DNA of 64,000 bases from Cryptomeria japonica (lineage: Eukaryota; Streptophyta; Pinopsida; Cupressales; Cupressaceae). A program made the translations under genes and the position numbers. Location of the stretch: positions 404,805,389-404,869,388 of the forward strand of contig NC_081408.1 in assembly GCF_030272615.1 (NCBI RefSeq), in the 5' to 3' direction. Below the pieces are notes generated by a model. It was not told the DNA's origin. It saw nothing but the letters and a program-made list of their open reading frames with translations, and searched no databases. This document shows positions 1 through 11,530 of the stretch, one piece after another; the stretch's first letter is position 1; every line of letters begins with the position of its first letter.

Positions 1-86
1 GGATTGAGCCTTGTTATATTTCCCTTCTCATCAACGGGTATAAACTTAGTAACAATGTAATTGATTCTGAGGCTTCAAATAATGTA

Positions 87-611
87 ATGCCTACTAAGGT
101 GGCTAATGCCTTAGGACTTACTCTCACCAAAACCTTTGGTAAATGTTTTTCCATGGAAAACAAGCAAGTACCTTTGATTAGCCAAATCAAGGATTGTCAA
201 TTTGCTTTTGTTGCTTATCCTAATAAGAGAATCAAAATGACCATCTTGGTAGTTGATGTTCTAGCCTCCTACGGTATTCTTTTGGAAATAAATTTATGCA
301 AAGATGTTGGAGGTGAGATTAATATGGATTGGTCAGAAGCAAGAATTCCTGTCAAAAATGAGATGCAAAAATTACTTCCTGAAAAGGAAGTGAAGTATTC
401 AATGGTAAAATTGGATGATCACAAAACTCAAATTTTATTTGAGTCATCGGGTATGGATATTTATTTTCTACAAATAGAAGAAGAATTGAGTTCTTCAAGT
501 AGCTCTAGTAATGATAGTTTGTCAATAGAAGATTTAATGTCTTTTTCTTCTTCTGTTGAAAATTCAGAGTCTATGTCAATATCTTCTAGTGATGAAGCTT
601 CTAGTTCATAG
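87..611 (+). mobile_element. Aspartic protease region of the outer gypsy fossil
   Basis: The first third resembles a gypsy retropepsin fold, with the typical run of hydrophobic strands ending in a segment like VVDVLASYGILLE, which matches the usual 'LGR' strand region of plant gypsy proteases. The last third is a serine-rich and acidic linker before the next domain. The element's gag lies upstream of the window. Fossil sequence; no host function is proposed. Confidence 0.6.
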
Positions 612-644
612 CATGTTGTTACAAATAGTAATAATCATGTATGG

Positions 645-1010
645 TTGATGGAGTTTGATGGTAGTTGTAACTCTAATAGCTCTAGTGTCGGGCTTGTTCT
701 GATTTCTCCTCAAGGTGAGATTTTCCCATATTATTTCAAGCTCCAATTCTCTAATACCAATAATACGGCTAAATATGAATCCGTATTATTGGGTATGGAT
801 GTGGCTCGAAAGCAAAGTATAAAAAATTTACATGCACAAGCAGATGTTGAGTTGGTGGTATGTCAAATCAAAAATATTTACCAGTCTAGAAATGATCATT
901 TGAAACATTGTCGAAATTTAATCTAGGACAATATTGAAGGTTTTGACTCGAATATGTTTGTGGTATCTAGGGAGTTTATCTCTAGAGATAATTCTCTTTC
1001 TCAATCAATG
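645..1010 (+). mobile_element. Extra RNase H domain (aRNH-like) between protease and RT
   Basis: The sequence starts with an FDGS strand and later carries the signature TNNTAKYES, then LLGMDVA and a DVELVVCQI strand. This matches the additional RNase H of plant Tat-lineage gypsy elements (usual pattern W-x-FDGS, TNN-A-EYEA, GDS-LV). In the Tat elements I know best, this domain sits after the RT-RNase H block; here it precedes RT, and a separate ordinary RNase H is present at 17037-17540. Fossil and broken. Confidence 0.7.
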
Positions 1011-1616
1011 ACTCTTTTAATTCCTAATAATGATTTTCCTAGGATGTAAACTCTATTGAATTAATTTGTAGTCCAAGTGTACCAGATAATTGGGACCACT
1101 GGCAAATTTTCAATGATGATAAACAAATTGTGAACTTCCTTGAAATTGGTGATAGTTTCAATAATATGTACTTTGAAGGGAGTAATTGCTTGGATTCAAA
1201 GACAAATGATGATTACTCACATGATGAGGGCTTCCTATAGTTGAAGGAAATAAGATCCCAAAAGGTTTGGTGACTTTGGAAAATTTGTCTGACAAGCATG
1301 ATTGATACATCAAGCAACAACAACAATTCTCATCAGATGACGCCATGGGATATGTGAATTACAATATTGGATCAGAGACTGATTTGAAATTTGTAAAAAT
1401 TGGTAACAGTTGTACCCAACTGAAAGAGAACAGTTCATACAATTGCTACGTCAGTAAATTGATGTGTTGGCCTATTCTTATGGTGATCTGAAGTCCTTCA
1501 AGCCTAAAAAAGTATAGTATGATATTCCACTCAAGTCTAGGACTGCACCTTTCAAGCACAAGCAAAGGAAATATAATCCCAATATCTCAGGTACTATTCT
1601 TTTAGAAATTCAAAAG

Positions 1617-2531
1617 ATGTTAAAGACAAAAATAATATTTTCAATTCATCATTCAACATTTGTTGCTAATATAGTACCTATGAGAAAGAAGAATGGGGAA
1701 ATTCGCATTTGTGTGAATTTTCATAATCTTAATCAATCCTCTTTAAAGGATAATTATCCTTTACCGGTGATGGATCAAGTTTTGCAGGTAGTCACTGGCT
1801 CACAAATGTTCTCCATGCTTGACGGTTTCTCAAGATACCATCAAATTAAGGCCAACGAGGAAGATCAACATAAAATTGCCTTCACAACTCCTTGGGGTAC
1901 CTTTGCTTATCAAATGATAACTTTTGGTCTAATCAATGTAGGTGAAACCTTCTAGAGGGATGTGTGTTGCAAGGTGTGCACCCTTGGTCTCCTTATGATG
2001 TACAATGCAATACTCAAGTTTGTGACATGGCATAACTACCTCCTGTGGATACTATAAGTCTAGTGGTTGTATTGGGCATTAACAGGTTGATCTTTTGGTG
2101 CAATGACAACCACACTTGTAACAAGTGGTATCAAAGCTTAGTCACAGGTTCAAAGCCCTCACTTGTGCTAGGGGGATTGTTGCAAGGTGTGCACCCTTGG
2201 TCTCCATGTGTTGTGCAACACAGTGCTCAGGTTTGTGACATGGCTTAACCACCTCTTGTGGATTCTATAAGTCTAGTGGTAAGTCTAGTGGTTATATCGA
2301 GCATTAACAGGTTGATCTTTTGGTGCAATGACAACCACACTTGTAACAATATGGACATGGATTTCCGAGGTATCATTGGAAGGTACATTCTTGTGTATTT
2401 GGATGACTTAATAGTTTTCTCAAAAGATCACAAGAATCATCTTTTTTCATCTTAAAGATGTTTTAAGAAGATGTTGTGAACATGGAATCCCTTTAAATCC
2501 CAAAAAGTTAGTTTTTGGGGTTACATAAGGT
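1617..2531 (+). mobile_element. Reverse transcriptase (5' part) of the outer gypsy fossil
   Basis: Typical gypsy RT segments are visible: an RICVNFHNLN strand, NYPLP, a FSMLDGFSRYHQI segment, and further on the catalytic YLDD box followed by LIVFSKDH. A duplicated non-coding insertion separates the segments before and after about 1967-2349. The RT stops abruptly at the left end of the large insertion at 2532 and resumes at about 16958. Confidence 0.85.
1967..2349 (+). repeat. Two-copy direct repeat inserted in the RT region
   Basis: Two copies of a roughly 160-bp sequence lie at about 1967-2124 and 2180-2349, offset by 213 bp at the start and 225 bp at the end. The 12-bp difference is a local duplication of the AAGTCTAGTGGT segment near 2268-2291. 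The 55 bp between the copies contain GTGGTATCAAAGC, which resembles a primer-binding site, and GGTTCAAAGCCC, which resembles a pol III B box. RT-like coding sequence resumes at once on the right. Probably a partly duplicated inserted element; family unknown. Confidence 0.6.
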
Positions 2532-4771
2532 GTCATGCCCCTCTGTGACACCTTCTATTTATTGAGGCTTTGATCTAAGTGTAGTGGTCCTTGTCTATTC
2601 TTTCTTTATGCATTTATGATGGCCATACATATTATGTGTGTGATCAAGACTTTATTATGACTAATATGGATTTCCTATTATGGATTATCATATAGTGATG
2701 TTAGAATCTACACTATGTTTGATGTTCATGTTCGGTTAGACTATGGATATACATGCTTTATGATGGTAATTGTGGGACTAACTTGATGTGCTGGAATAAT
2801 ACATATATTTTCTTCCTTATGAATAGTAAAATAATATACTTACATGTCTTATTTGTCTATTTCATGTTAAATAGATCGTGAAGTGATTATAAAGGATTTG
2901 TGTGTTGTGTATACATGTATGTATCTAAATGATGCCTCCCTTTCTCTTTTATCTCTTATCTTGATATGGAAAAAGGAAGATGCCTATTAATGATGTATAT
3001 GTGTGGATTAGGATTAAGGAGTGTTTTCTTGTATGAAGAAAAGATTGTTAGTTCAATTTTTCCTTAAGACTTTTAATTGCATTTAGAATGTTGGGAGACA
3101 TCTCAAAATATCGAAAATTGCATATTGGATGCACTAAGTAATAAAGATAATATGACTAGAGAAATCTACCATCTTGTCATGATAATACTTATTTAGATGC
3201 ATATATATACATGCATTGATTGAATCACATTTTCTTCTCCCTCTCTTCTCTGCTTGGATGTAAAATCTAAAGGGACATTGTATAAGGACATATTTAATTT
3301 AAAAGAAATAATGAATGCGATTGAAATAAATATAGGAAAACTTTGCTTAGAGTAAATGTTGCATTAAACATTTATGTATTGCATCTCATTTAAGAGAGTA
3401 AGATAGACAAGATATCTACATGTGGAAAATATGGGAAAATTATATGAAACATTAGAGGGATAGAGTATTGTGAGATTATGCTTGAAGCAACCAAGATCAA
3501 AGAGACCAATAGATAGCACAATAACAAGAGAGACAAAATATTTGACGAGAATAAACTATATTCTAATCAAGATTCAAAAAAGATCAAATGGATCAATACA
3601 AGAGCCTGCTTATAAAGGCAAGGCTAAGAGACAAGAGAGGGCACAATGATGACATGTGGCTCAATGAGATGCAAGGGTAGGTAGGGGTAGGTAAGAGAAA
3701 TAGTAAAATATTCCACATGAGGTGGATCACCCACCAAAGGTGGAATTATCATCCCACAATAAGTGGATATGATGAAGTAACAACAATACCATAAAAGGTG
3801 GAAATTATCCTACATACATACTCTCGATGTATGCACATCTCCCTAAGTGTCTCATATGCAAACTACAATGTTATGCATGTACCTAAGTAAACTTAAGTAA
3901 AGTCTAATTATATACAAGATGAATAAATAATTACACCAACAAGTATATTATAGTGTAAGGGAAATGTACAGGGGATTAAGTTGAATCCTTGCTTGCACAG
4001 TATCTTTAGGAATTAGAAATTACTTCTTGCTTCGAAAAGGATAAAAGTATTAATTTTGAAATGACCTTTATGTTTTGAGGAAATATACCTTGATGCTGAG
4101 TGTCTAAAAGAATAGGTTAAGTAATGATTCTCTTTCCCTATCTCATTTGGATTTCAACTCAGATGCTTAATTATATGAAGCTAGGTAGAACAAACAATAC
4201 GATAATATTTAGGAGACTGTTTATGAGTGTTTAAAAAAAAAAGTATGCATAATATTTGTATGTTTATATTCAAGTGATATTACTAGGTATGAAGGTGACA
4301 TCTCATGTCAATAAAAGTAAAGATAGTTCTGGTATTTAGTTTCATACTTGGATAGACAAATTTTGATACCAATGATATGTTAGGAAATTCCTTTAAATGG
4401 TAAGAATGAATGTGAGTTCAGAAAGTGATATTAAAATTCTATTTACTAATTAGGTGTGAAATTGGTTCCCTAAGGTAATGTTGTTTCTTTGAGTGTGTAT
4501 TGGAGTGATTAAAGTAACAAATGGCCTTATGTGATGCATACTAGTCATTTGCCTTTTGTTTATTGTATTAGGTGTTGTGATGTATTTGTTAGTATATCAT
4601 AGGATGAATATTGAGAACCTAATACCTCTTTCATCATAGTTGTAACCATGTGAATTTGATGGAGTATCTTAATTGAACATTGGGACAAGTAATGTGTGTG
4701 TATTATTTGTGCATGTGTTAGATGCTATATTTCTCGATGGCCTATATTTATTTTTCTGAAAGACAATTACA
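2532..4771 (+). repeat. Putative 5' LTR of the nested element
   Basis: Begins TGTCATGCCC and ends GACAATTACA, directly before a primer-binding-site match. A TATA-like stretch (GCTTATAAAGGC) lies near 3610. No ORF of note is present. The length of about 2.2 kb is long, so further insertions inside it are possible. Confidence 0.5.
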
Positions 4772-4773
4772 TC

Positions 4774-4791
4774 TAGTATCAGGGCCAGGTT
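4774..4791 (+). other. Primer-binding site, initiator-Met tRNA type
   Basis: TAGTATCAGGGCCAGGTT matches the plant iMet primer site TGGTATCAGAGCCAGGTT at 16 of 18 positions and starts two bases after a CA terminus, the gypsy arrangement. Confidence 0.65.
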
Positions 4792-5136
4792 GCAAACACT
4801 AGGATCTTTTGTTAAGGTTGTTGCTTTTTAGTTTTACATGGTGTATTACAATGATCTCTGTCTTGTTCTTTCCTTTTCGAATTCATGTTTGAGAGAGGCC
4901 ATTAGGACCCTAGAGTTTCTAACATGTGTCTTCTTTGTGCAATCTCTATCCCATTGTTGTCACCAATTTCAGCTAACATGAATTGTGGGACAACCCCTAC
5001 GAAGATTTTTTGTTTCATAACCCATGTCCTCCAAGGTCTATTGACTTCCCTCGTAAGTGTTGTTGGTCCATCTTTGCTTTGCATCATTTTTTGTTTTCAT
5101 GTTTTAAGTCTTATCCTTTATATCATCTTTTAACTG

Positions 5137-6138
5137 CACTTCGGGTTTTAAAACCTGAAATGCAGTGGTTCTTGTGTTTTCCTACACATCAAATTTTAAA
5201 ACCGAAGTGCCTTTGTATCTACAAAGTAGTGCAGGTCAGGTTTTGAAACCCAACCTGTAGGTCTTTTCTTGTGGCAGATCGGGTTTTAAAACCCGACCTG
5301 CTAGTTGCTGTCTCTGACACATCAGGTTTAAAAACTCGATGTGTAGGAGGTATGAGCTAACACATCAGGTTTTAAAAACCGATGTGTAAAAGCGCGCCAT
5401 GAACTTGAAGTGCATTAATTGCATTATTTAATTAGCTTTTAAAATGCATTTTTAAGGTTTTTAACATCATTTTAAATCTTGTATTCGCCGATTTGAGCTC
5501 TGCATCATGATTTTGTCGTGGGGAATCGTTTTTCTCTCTAGTGGTTCACTTTTGGCTCATTTTCTTCTGATTTTCACGCATTCAGGTGTGTGTATTCGTG
5601 AAAGTTTGTCCTTAATTGTTATTTTTCGTGTTTGCCGGTTTTATTCTTTCATATGTTTAGGCTAGGGTTTAAATGTTTTTCTCTTTTTGTTTGTTCGCTT
5701 TTTATTTGTCTTCACATTTCTTTTATTTTCCGTGGAAGCATGTCAGGCTTTGAAACCCAACATGCTCAACCTTTTTTTTTGCCACATGTCGAGTTTCATA
5801 ACCCGACATGCAAATCATAATTAGTTGAGGTTTGCACATCAAGTTTTAAAACCCAATGTGCAAACCATGCCTTACCCCATTGACAGGGAGGGTTTTAAAA
5901 CCCAACCTGTCAGTCCAGATCTACCCAGTGACAGGTCAGGTTTTAAAACCCGCCCTACCCTGCCAGTCTTTTTCTGCACATGTGCAGGTCATGTTTTAAA
6001 ACCGGACCTGCAACCTATTGCACATTGCCAGATCAGGTTTTAAAACTCAATCTACAACCTTTGATCTATACAGTAGCAAAACCTGATCTGTCAATATGGC
6101 TTATTCTTAGTGCAGACTGGGTTTTAAAACCCGATCTG
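5137..6138. repeat. Array of about 14 spaced 26-bp palindromes with TTTTAAAA core
   Basis: Units lie at 5137, 5185, 5232, 5275, 5318, 5361, then 5739, 5785, 5835, 5884, 5932, 5985, 6029 and 6113, with a degenerate half-unit near 6071-6090. Twelve are exactly 26 bp. Each is a six-base arm, a central block close to GGGTTTTAAAACCC, and a roughly complementary arm. Arms change between units but stay paired: CAGGTC/GACCTG, CACATC/GATGTG, CATGTC/GACATG. Spacing is 43-53 bp, and exactly 43 bp for the four units from 5232 to 5361; spacers do not repeat. The array sits between the primer-binding site and the first ORF of the nested element, i.e. in its leader. Function unknown. Confidence 0.9.
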
Positions 6139-6331
6139 TTGATTTTTTTGCCTTTATTCTTTAAGGATTTTTTGATCTTTCAAACATCATTCTAGGTCCT
6201 TTAAGCTGACATTCTAATGATGAATGTTGATTTCTTGATAAAAATGTTTCACATTCTTGCAGATGTATGATCATTCTTCGAGTAAATCCGGAGGGAGGAA
6301 AATGAAGTATAAATATTAGAAATACCTCAAT

Positions 6332-7273
6332 ATGTTCCTGGAGAGCTCTATCAAGATCAACATGGACCTCATCAAGGACACAAAAATTGGGCACACTGAC
6401 ATGAATGAGTTCATGGAATGTGTTCAAAAATCTCATGCTAAAATGACCAACCTTATAGAGAGTAGTCTACACCTGTATGTTTCTTTTCCAGTTGCGGCAC
6501 ACAATCTTGAATTTGTCTTAGCAGTTGTTGATCGTTTTGATGCCAAAACAAGACAGGTTAAGGATGCAGATGGTAATGTCGTTATTCACTTGGATAATGA
6601 GTTTTTCAATTATCTATTCAAAGGACCAACCTTTGAAGAAGTTGTGGTCATTGCAGCTTCAAGGGCCCAAGCTCATTATGAAGAATACTTAGATAAGTGC
6701 AAGAAGACAATCAACATTGTGTTCTTAAAGATTGCTAGATCTTCCAGCACAACCAAATGGCCCAAATTATTTCATAGGAGTGTTTTTAACCCAGAATACA
6801 ATGACATGGTTACCTTGCTAGCAAGAGTGAGAGGCCTCCCAGATTCATATCATTTTCAAACTTGGATGTTTTTGTAGATGAACATCATAAGGAAAGGTAG
6901 AAATAGAATTGACTGGAGTGAACAAACCAGTGATGCTATTTGTGCTCAGTTGGCAGAGGTGAATACTACACTGAAGTTCTATATGACCTCTTACCTTGTA
7001 TATGCAGTCACCTCTATAAGGAATTTTCCAGGGTTCTCTACAAAGGGAGATAGAAGACAGGTACCAGTATGGGACTATTACTATTGGTTGAAAATCCCAA
7101 ATTAGAGAAGTCACTTCAGGAGAGTCAATGATGCATTCTTTGGTGCATGGAAATATATTTTTTATAAGGAAATTTAGAAGAAAAGAATCTCACAATATGC
7201 ATATGATAAAGTGAATGAATATGGTTGTGTATTTCTTCAATTCCCAACCTTCACATATATACGGGTTGGTTGT
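6332..7273 (+). mobile_element. Unfamiliar ORF region (first part) of the nested non-autonomous element
   Basis: A 181-residue open stretch from 6332 is followed by further coding-like sequence up to the junction with the next insertion at 7274. It contains FYMTSYLVYAVTS, PVWDYYYWL and FPTFTYIRVG. I do not recognise it as gag, RT or integrase. Similar motifs occur in the minus-strand element near 26690-26750 (DYTLIRIYGFT), so the ORF appears to belong to a family of large non-autonomous retroelements. It is a fossil; function not assigned. Confidence 0.6.
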
Positions 7274-8449
7274 TGTACGCAGGAAAATGTGGTGATCAAA
7301 ACGAATAAATCGAGATCAAATGACCTACATACCAATGAGACTCTTTGTGCAAGTATATAAACTAATTTGAACTAGTTTAACTTCCCAAGGGGTGTCTCAT
7401 TGTTCTCTATCTCACAGGATCCCTAAAGCCAATGTTTTTCTCTCAGATTGAGCAAATGACTTAGGAATGACAACTCCAAGAACGAGTGATATTGTGATCT
7501 ATATGCATGAATGCATTATAGGATCTATATGATGTTTTAAAACTTATGATGATTAAGCTAGTATGAAGATAGTGATATGATAAAGATATTGCTAAATTAT
7601 CCTAATCATGATATACTAGCATGGATATACTATTGATATGAAAATGAAATGCTTTTAAATGTTTATGATGATATTTTAGCAAAGAGAGGCTAAAATGCTT
7701 AGTAAATTAGACTATAATGTAGATGCATGAAACTTGGTTTTTTGGATAATGAAGAATTAGAGCTCTATTTATAGGGAAAATAGGGCAATGGATGGTTAAG
7801 ATTGAATAATCTTAACAAGGGCTAGGATTGAAAGTTAATCAATCCCTGTTTACAATTTTTACCAATGAAATGGTGACAATTGTCAACAAGAGGTTGCTTG
7901 AGAGGAGATGCAAGAGGCATTAAATGCCTGAGAAGACATGAAATGTACCTTAGTAGGTAAGGGTTAAGGTTAGGTTAGAATTATCCATTGGATAAAGCTT
8001 TTACCCAAGGGGTAAACTCTTGTGCAAGGGTTAATAGGATAACTATGGTCAAAGTCATAAGTGCTTGATAAGACCCTTGAGTCAAAATGATGGTTAAGTT
8101 AGAGGAAAGTCTTTAACCAAAGGTCAAATGTGAGTTAACCATAAATGGTTATGTAAGAGCCTTTAATGGTTTGGAAGACTTTAGAGGTTAACCATTTGAA
8201 GACATAAAGCCTTTAATGGTTATTGAAGACTTTGGAGGTTTTTGAGAAGTGACTTCCTTTTACCTAGGAATGTGACAATGATTAGGAGATGAATTAGGCT
8301 AAATTGGAAGTGATTAGAAGAATCTAGAAGGGGTTTAGGAGGCAAGTGGGAGATGTAGGAAAATGCAAGTGGATGAGGGAAAATAATTTTACTTAAAATA
8401 AAATGTTTTATTTCAACTAAAATAGATGCAACTTGCATAAATACAAGTG

Positions 8450-8690
8450 GGGGGATTTAATTAAATGTAAATTTAATTAAATGGAAGAAAGGGGAATTAA
8501 TTAAATAAAGTGATTTATTTAATTAAAGGCTAGAAAAGGTTTAGGTGAATTTAATTAGATAAATTGAGTAATTCATTTAATCAAATAGATGAAAACAAAG
8601 AAATTAATTAAATAAGATTTAATTAATAGGAGGAATGGGGTTAAAATAAATATTAAATATTTATTTAAGAAAGTGGTTAGATTTATACGT
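8450..8690 (+). repeat. AT-rich AATTAAAT-type low-complexity tract near LTR end
   Basis: Dense repeats of TTAATTAAAT-like words immediately precede the LTR terminus. The same kind of tract occurs at 23820-23940, 43680-43920 and 45345-45620, in each case within LTR-like sequence. Confidence 0.6.
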
Positions 8691-8794
8691 CTACATTTTG
8701 CCCCTCTTTGAAGTGACGTGTGTGCACATGTTGATTCAAAGAAAATCGTTGGATATGCTGCCAAAGTTTTTTGTTATGATATTGTCACCAAAGT

Positions 8795-9240
8795 TGTTGA
8801 TATGATGTCCCAGATGTGGATTTTGTCGATATGAAGCTGATATGAGGTTGATATGGAGATTCGATATGATAATGTTATCATCAAAATTGTCGATATGATG
8901 CCCCAGATAAGAAGAATTGATTTGATATGAAAAGTTGATATGAGACTGATGTCGATATGAGACTGATATGAAATTGATGTCGAGATTCGATATGATGCCC
9001 CAGATATGAAGAATTGATTTGATATGAAAATTTGATATGAAGTTGGTGTTGATATGAAACTGATATGAAATTGATATGGAGATTCGATATGATGCCCCAA
9101 ATACAAAGAATTGATTTGATATGAAAAGTTGATATGAGACTGATGTCGATATGAGACTAATATGAAATTGATGTTGAGATTTGATATGATGCCCTAGATA
9201 TGAAGAATTGATTTGTTATGAAAATTTGATATGAAGCTTG
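8795..9240 (+). repeat. Tandem repeat, unit about 97 bp, 4-5 copies
   Basis: The phrase GATATGATGCCCCAGAT recurs near 8800, 8892, 8989, 9087 and 9182. Units are rich in GATATGA words, and neighbouring units differ at several positions. It fills the interior of the non-autonomous LTR element. Confidence 0.85.
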
Positions 9241-9986
9241 AACCCATTTCCTGCATATGGTGGACGCCATAAATGTACGCAGGAAAATGCGGTGATCAAA
9301 ACGAATAAATCAAGATCAAATGACCTACATACCAATGAGACTCTTGGTGCAAGTATATAAACTAATTTGAACTAGTTTAACTTCCCAAGGGGTGTCCCAT
9401 TGTTCTCTATCTCATAGGATCCCTAAAGCCAATGTTTTGCTCTCAGATCATTTAGCAAATGACTTGGGAATAAAAACTCCAAGAACGAGTGATATTGTGA
9501 TCTATATGCATGAGTGCATTCTAAGATCTATATGATGTGTTAAAACTTATGATGATTAAGCTAGTATGAAGATAGTGATATTACTCTGGAACTCCTTTCA
9601 TCTTGTTGATGTATGTGGTTAGCAGCGGGAGATATCCCAAAGCCATTAATACACTATGTTTTATATTTGCTAAATGAGCCGACCTTGATGAAGAAATTCA
9701 TATACAAATATGAAATGAATTTAATTAATTATTGCTTGAGTCATGAGGGCCAACCCTTTGTGAAAGGGTATCACGCATGTATATATGAGGTACTATTTCA
9801 TTCACTTCACAATTAATCATTTCTAAGACAAGTAGGTCTTTTCAGAGGAAATGTGCTCGAGGTGATGATACCAGTTTATCGTCGATGGTTGGGAGGGAAA
9901 CAATGATCCAAGTCATTGCTCGTGGTTAAACAAGCACCCAATTAAGAAGTTTGATTACTTACATCTCTGATCATCAAAACTCAACA

Positions 9987-10004
9987 TGGTATCAGAGCCA
10001 GGTT
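9987..10004 (+). other. Primer-binding site of the copia-type element
   Basis: TGGTATCAGAGCCAGGTT is an exact match to the 3' end complement of plant initiator-Met tRNA and abuts the LTR with no spacer, as usual for copia elements. Confidence 0.9.
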
Positions 10005-11083
10005 ACAAAATTTGATCAGATTTGTTGAAGCAATCTAGACATCTCCTCATCTAAGTCGAAGCTTCTGTGGCGTCAGTTTCCTTCATCGAGTGGGAATCAT
10101 GGATGTTTGGGAGTCATGAATGATAATCATATTTTATCTTGGACCCTGCATCAGACCTACATTCCATCATCCATGCGAAGGGTTTTGAAGGGCGGATTAG
10201 CATCCATCCATGACCCTCCCACCTATGCCCTTGGTGATCAGGCATTCACGCTACACATTTGACTGCGACTGTGTGCATTCACCCTCGACCCTCACCTTTG
10301 TCCTTGACATCACTCACCCTCTAGGTGAGGTCTATGTCTTAGTTGGTAGCTCTACGAAATAATGTGTCACACCTCCTCCATGCGGGCTACATGGAGAGGT
10401 GAAGGGGGTCTATGGGGGCTCCTTCGCGTGGCCTTTGCAAAGCGGCGACGAGTGGGGGTCTACAACACTCAGGAAGCACCCCGTGGCACGCTTAGCCACC
10501 CTGCGGTCATGGTTCATCTGCATCATGACACCCCTTAGCAGCGATAGAGAATGTACAGAGGTGGCAGCATGATCTGCACAGAGTAATGGGCTCTCCTCCC
10601 CGAAAATCTGATGGCAAATTCAAACTATCTAAATCAGATAAATTCCTCAGGCTCCAATATATCAAGACATCAAATCCTTTGTGTTAGCAACTTTCCATAT
10701 GCTGACCACATGGAATAATGTTGGTGTGGAACAAGATATGGAGAGATTCAGAGAGTTATTTGAGAATCCTTCTTTCAGGGCTAATGGCCTTAAGGTTTAT
10801 CTCCTTAGTGAAAAACTGAGCAGATTCTCTATGGATGGTCATAGAATATTTCAGTCTACTGTGTTGAAAGCTTTGAGTGATCTATATATGTTGTCATTGA
10901 GCTGAAGATAGATGATGAGGGATGGGGACACACAACTATCAGATCTTTGCTAGATGCTTTGAGATTGCATTTAAGGAAGGAAGATTGCTTATAATTATTC
11001 ACAGAGGAAGAATCGACATTCAGAGGGAGTCTAACATATCATCAAAAGTAACCCTAGACGAAGAGGTCAGAAGGTTGATAGAT

Positions 11084-11205
11084 GCTTCAGAGGGAGCATG
11101 ACGCTTAAACTTCAGAGGGAGCTTGACATTTTAGCTTCAGAGGGAGCTTGACATTTCAGCTTTAGAGGGAGCTTGACTTTTCAGCTTCAGAGGAAGCCAC
11201 ATCTT
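11084..11205 (+). repeat. Short tandem repeat, unit about 25 bp
   Basis: Five degenerate copies of CTTCAGAGGGAGCTTGACAT in a row inside the copia-type element. Confidence 0.8.
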
Positions 11206-11220
11206 TTGGTTAATGCATTT

Positions 11221-11530
11221 TTCTCTATGATGGAGAAATTTGAGGTGAAAGCCCTTGTTAATGAGTCGTTCTTTGTGAAGGAGAAGTTTGAGGTGCAATC
11301 CCTTGTTATGCATTCTTCTCTATGAGAGAAGTTTGAGGTATCAACCCTTGTATGCATTCTTCTCTATGAGAGAAGTTTGAGGTATCAACTCTTATTATGC
11401 ATTCTTCTCTATGAGAGAAGTTTGAGGTATCAACCCTTATTGTGCATTCTTCTTTGTGAGAGAAGTTTGAGGTATCAACCCTTGTTGTGCATTCTTCTCT
11501 ATGAGAGAAGTTTGAGGTTACAACCCTTAT
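11221..11530 (+). repeat. Minisatellite, unit about 45 bp, about 7 copies
   Basis: Copies of a unit containing GAGAAGTTTGAGGTATCAAC and TGCATTCTTCTCTATGA. The first copies are more diverged than the last ones. Confidence 0.85.

Larger units (their letters stand above)
7274..9581 (+). mobile_element. Non-autonomous LTR element with tandem repeats, right LTR truncated
   Basis: A 308-bp sequence beginning TGTACGCAGG at 7274 recurs at 9274-9581 with only scattered differences. The left copy extends to ACGTCTACA at 8695, giving a TG...CA LTR of about 1.42 kb. A solo LTR of the same family lies on the minus strand at 45301-46775, which supports these limits. The interior (8696-9273) has no coding sequence and is mostly a 97-bp tandem repeat. 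The second LTR ends abruptly at the host junction. No clear target duplication. Confidence 0.7.

Noticed and set aside
2120-2180. tRNA gene
   Set aside because: A B-box-like word is present, but the A-box candidate is about 110 bases away and no cloverleaf can be formed.
5137-6138. Coding repeat peptide (recurring FKP/LKP phrases in translation)
   Set aside because: The phrases follow from the TTTTAAAAC core and occur in different frames in different units; the palindrome, not a reading frame, is what is conserved.
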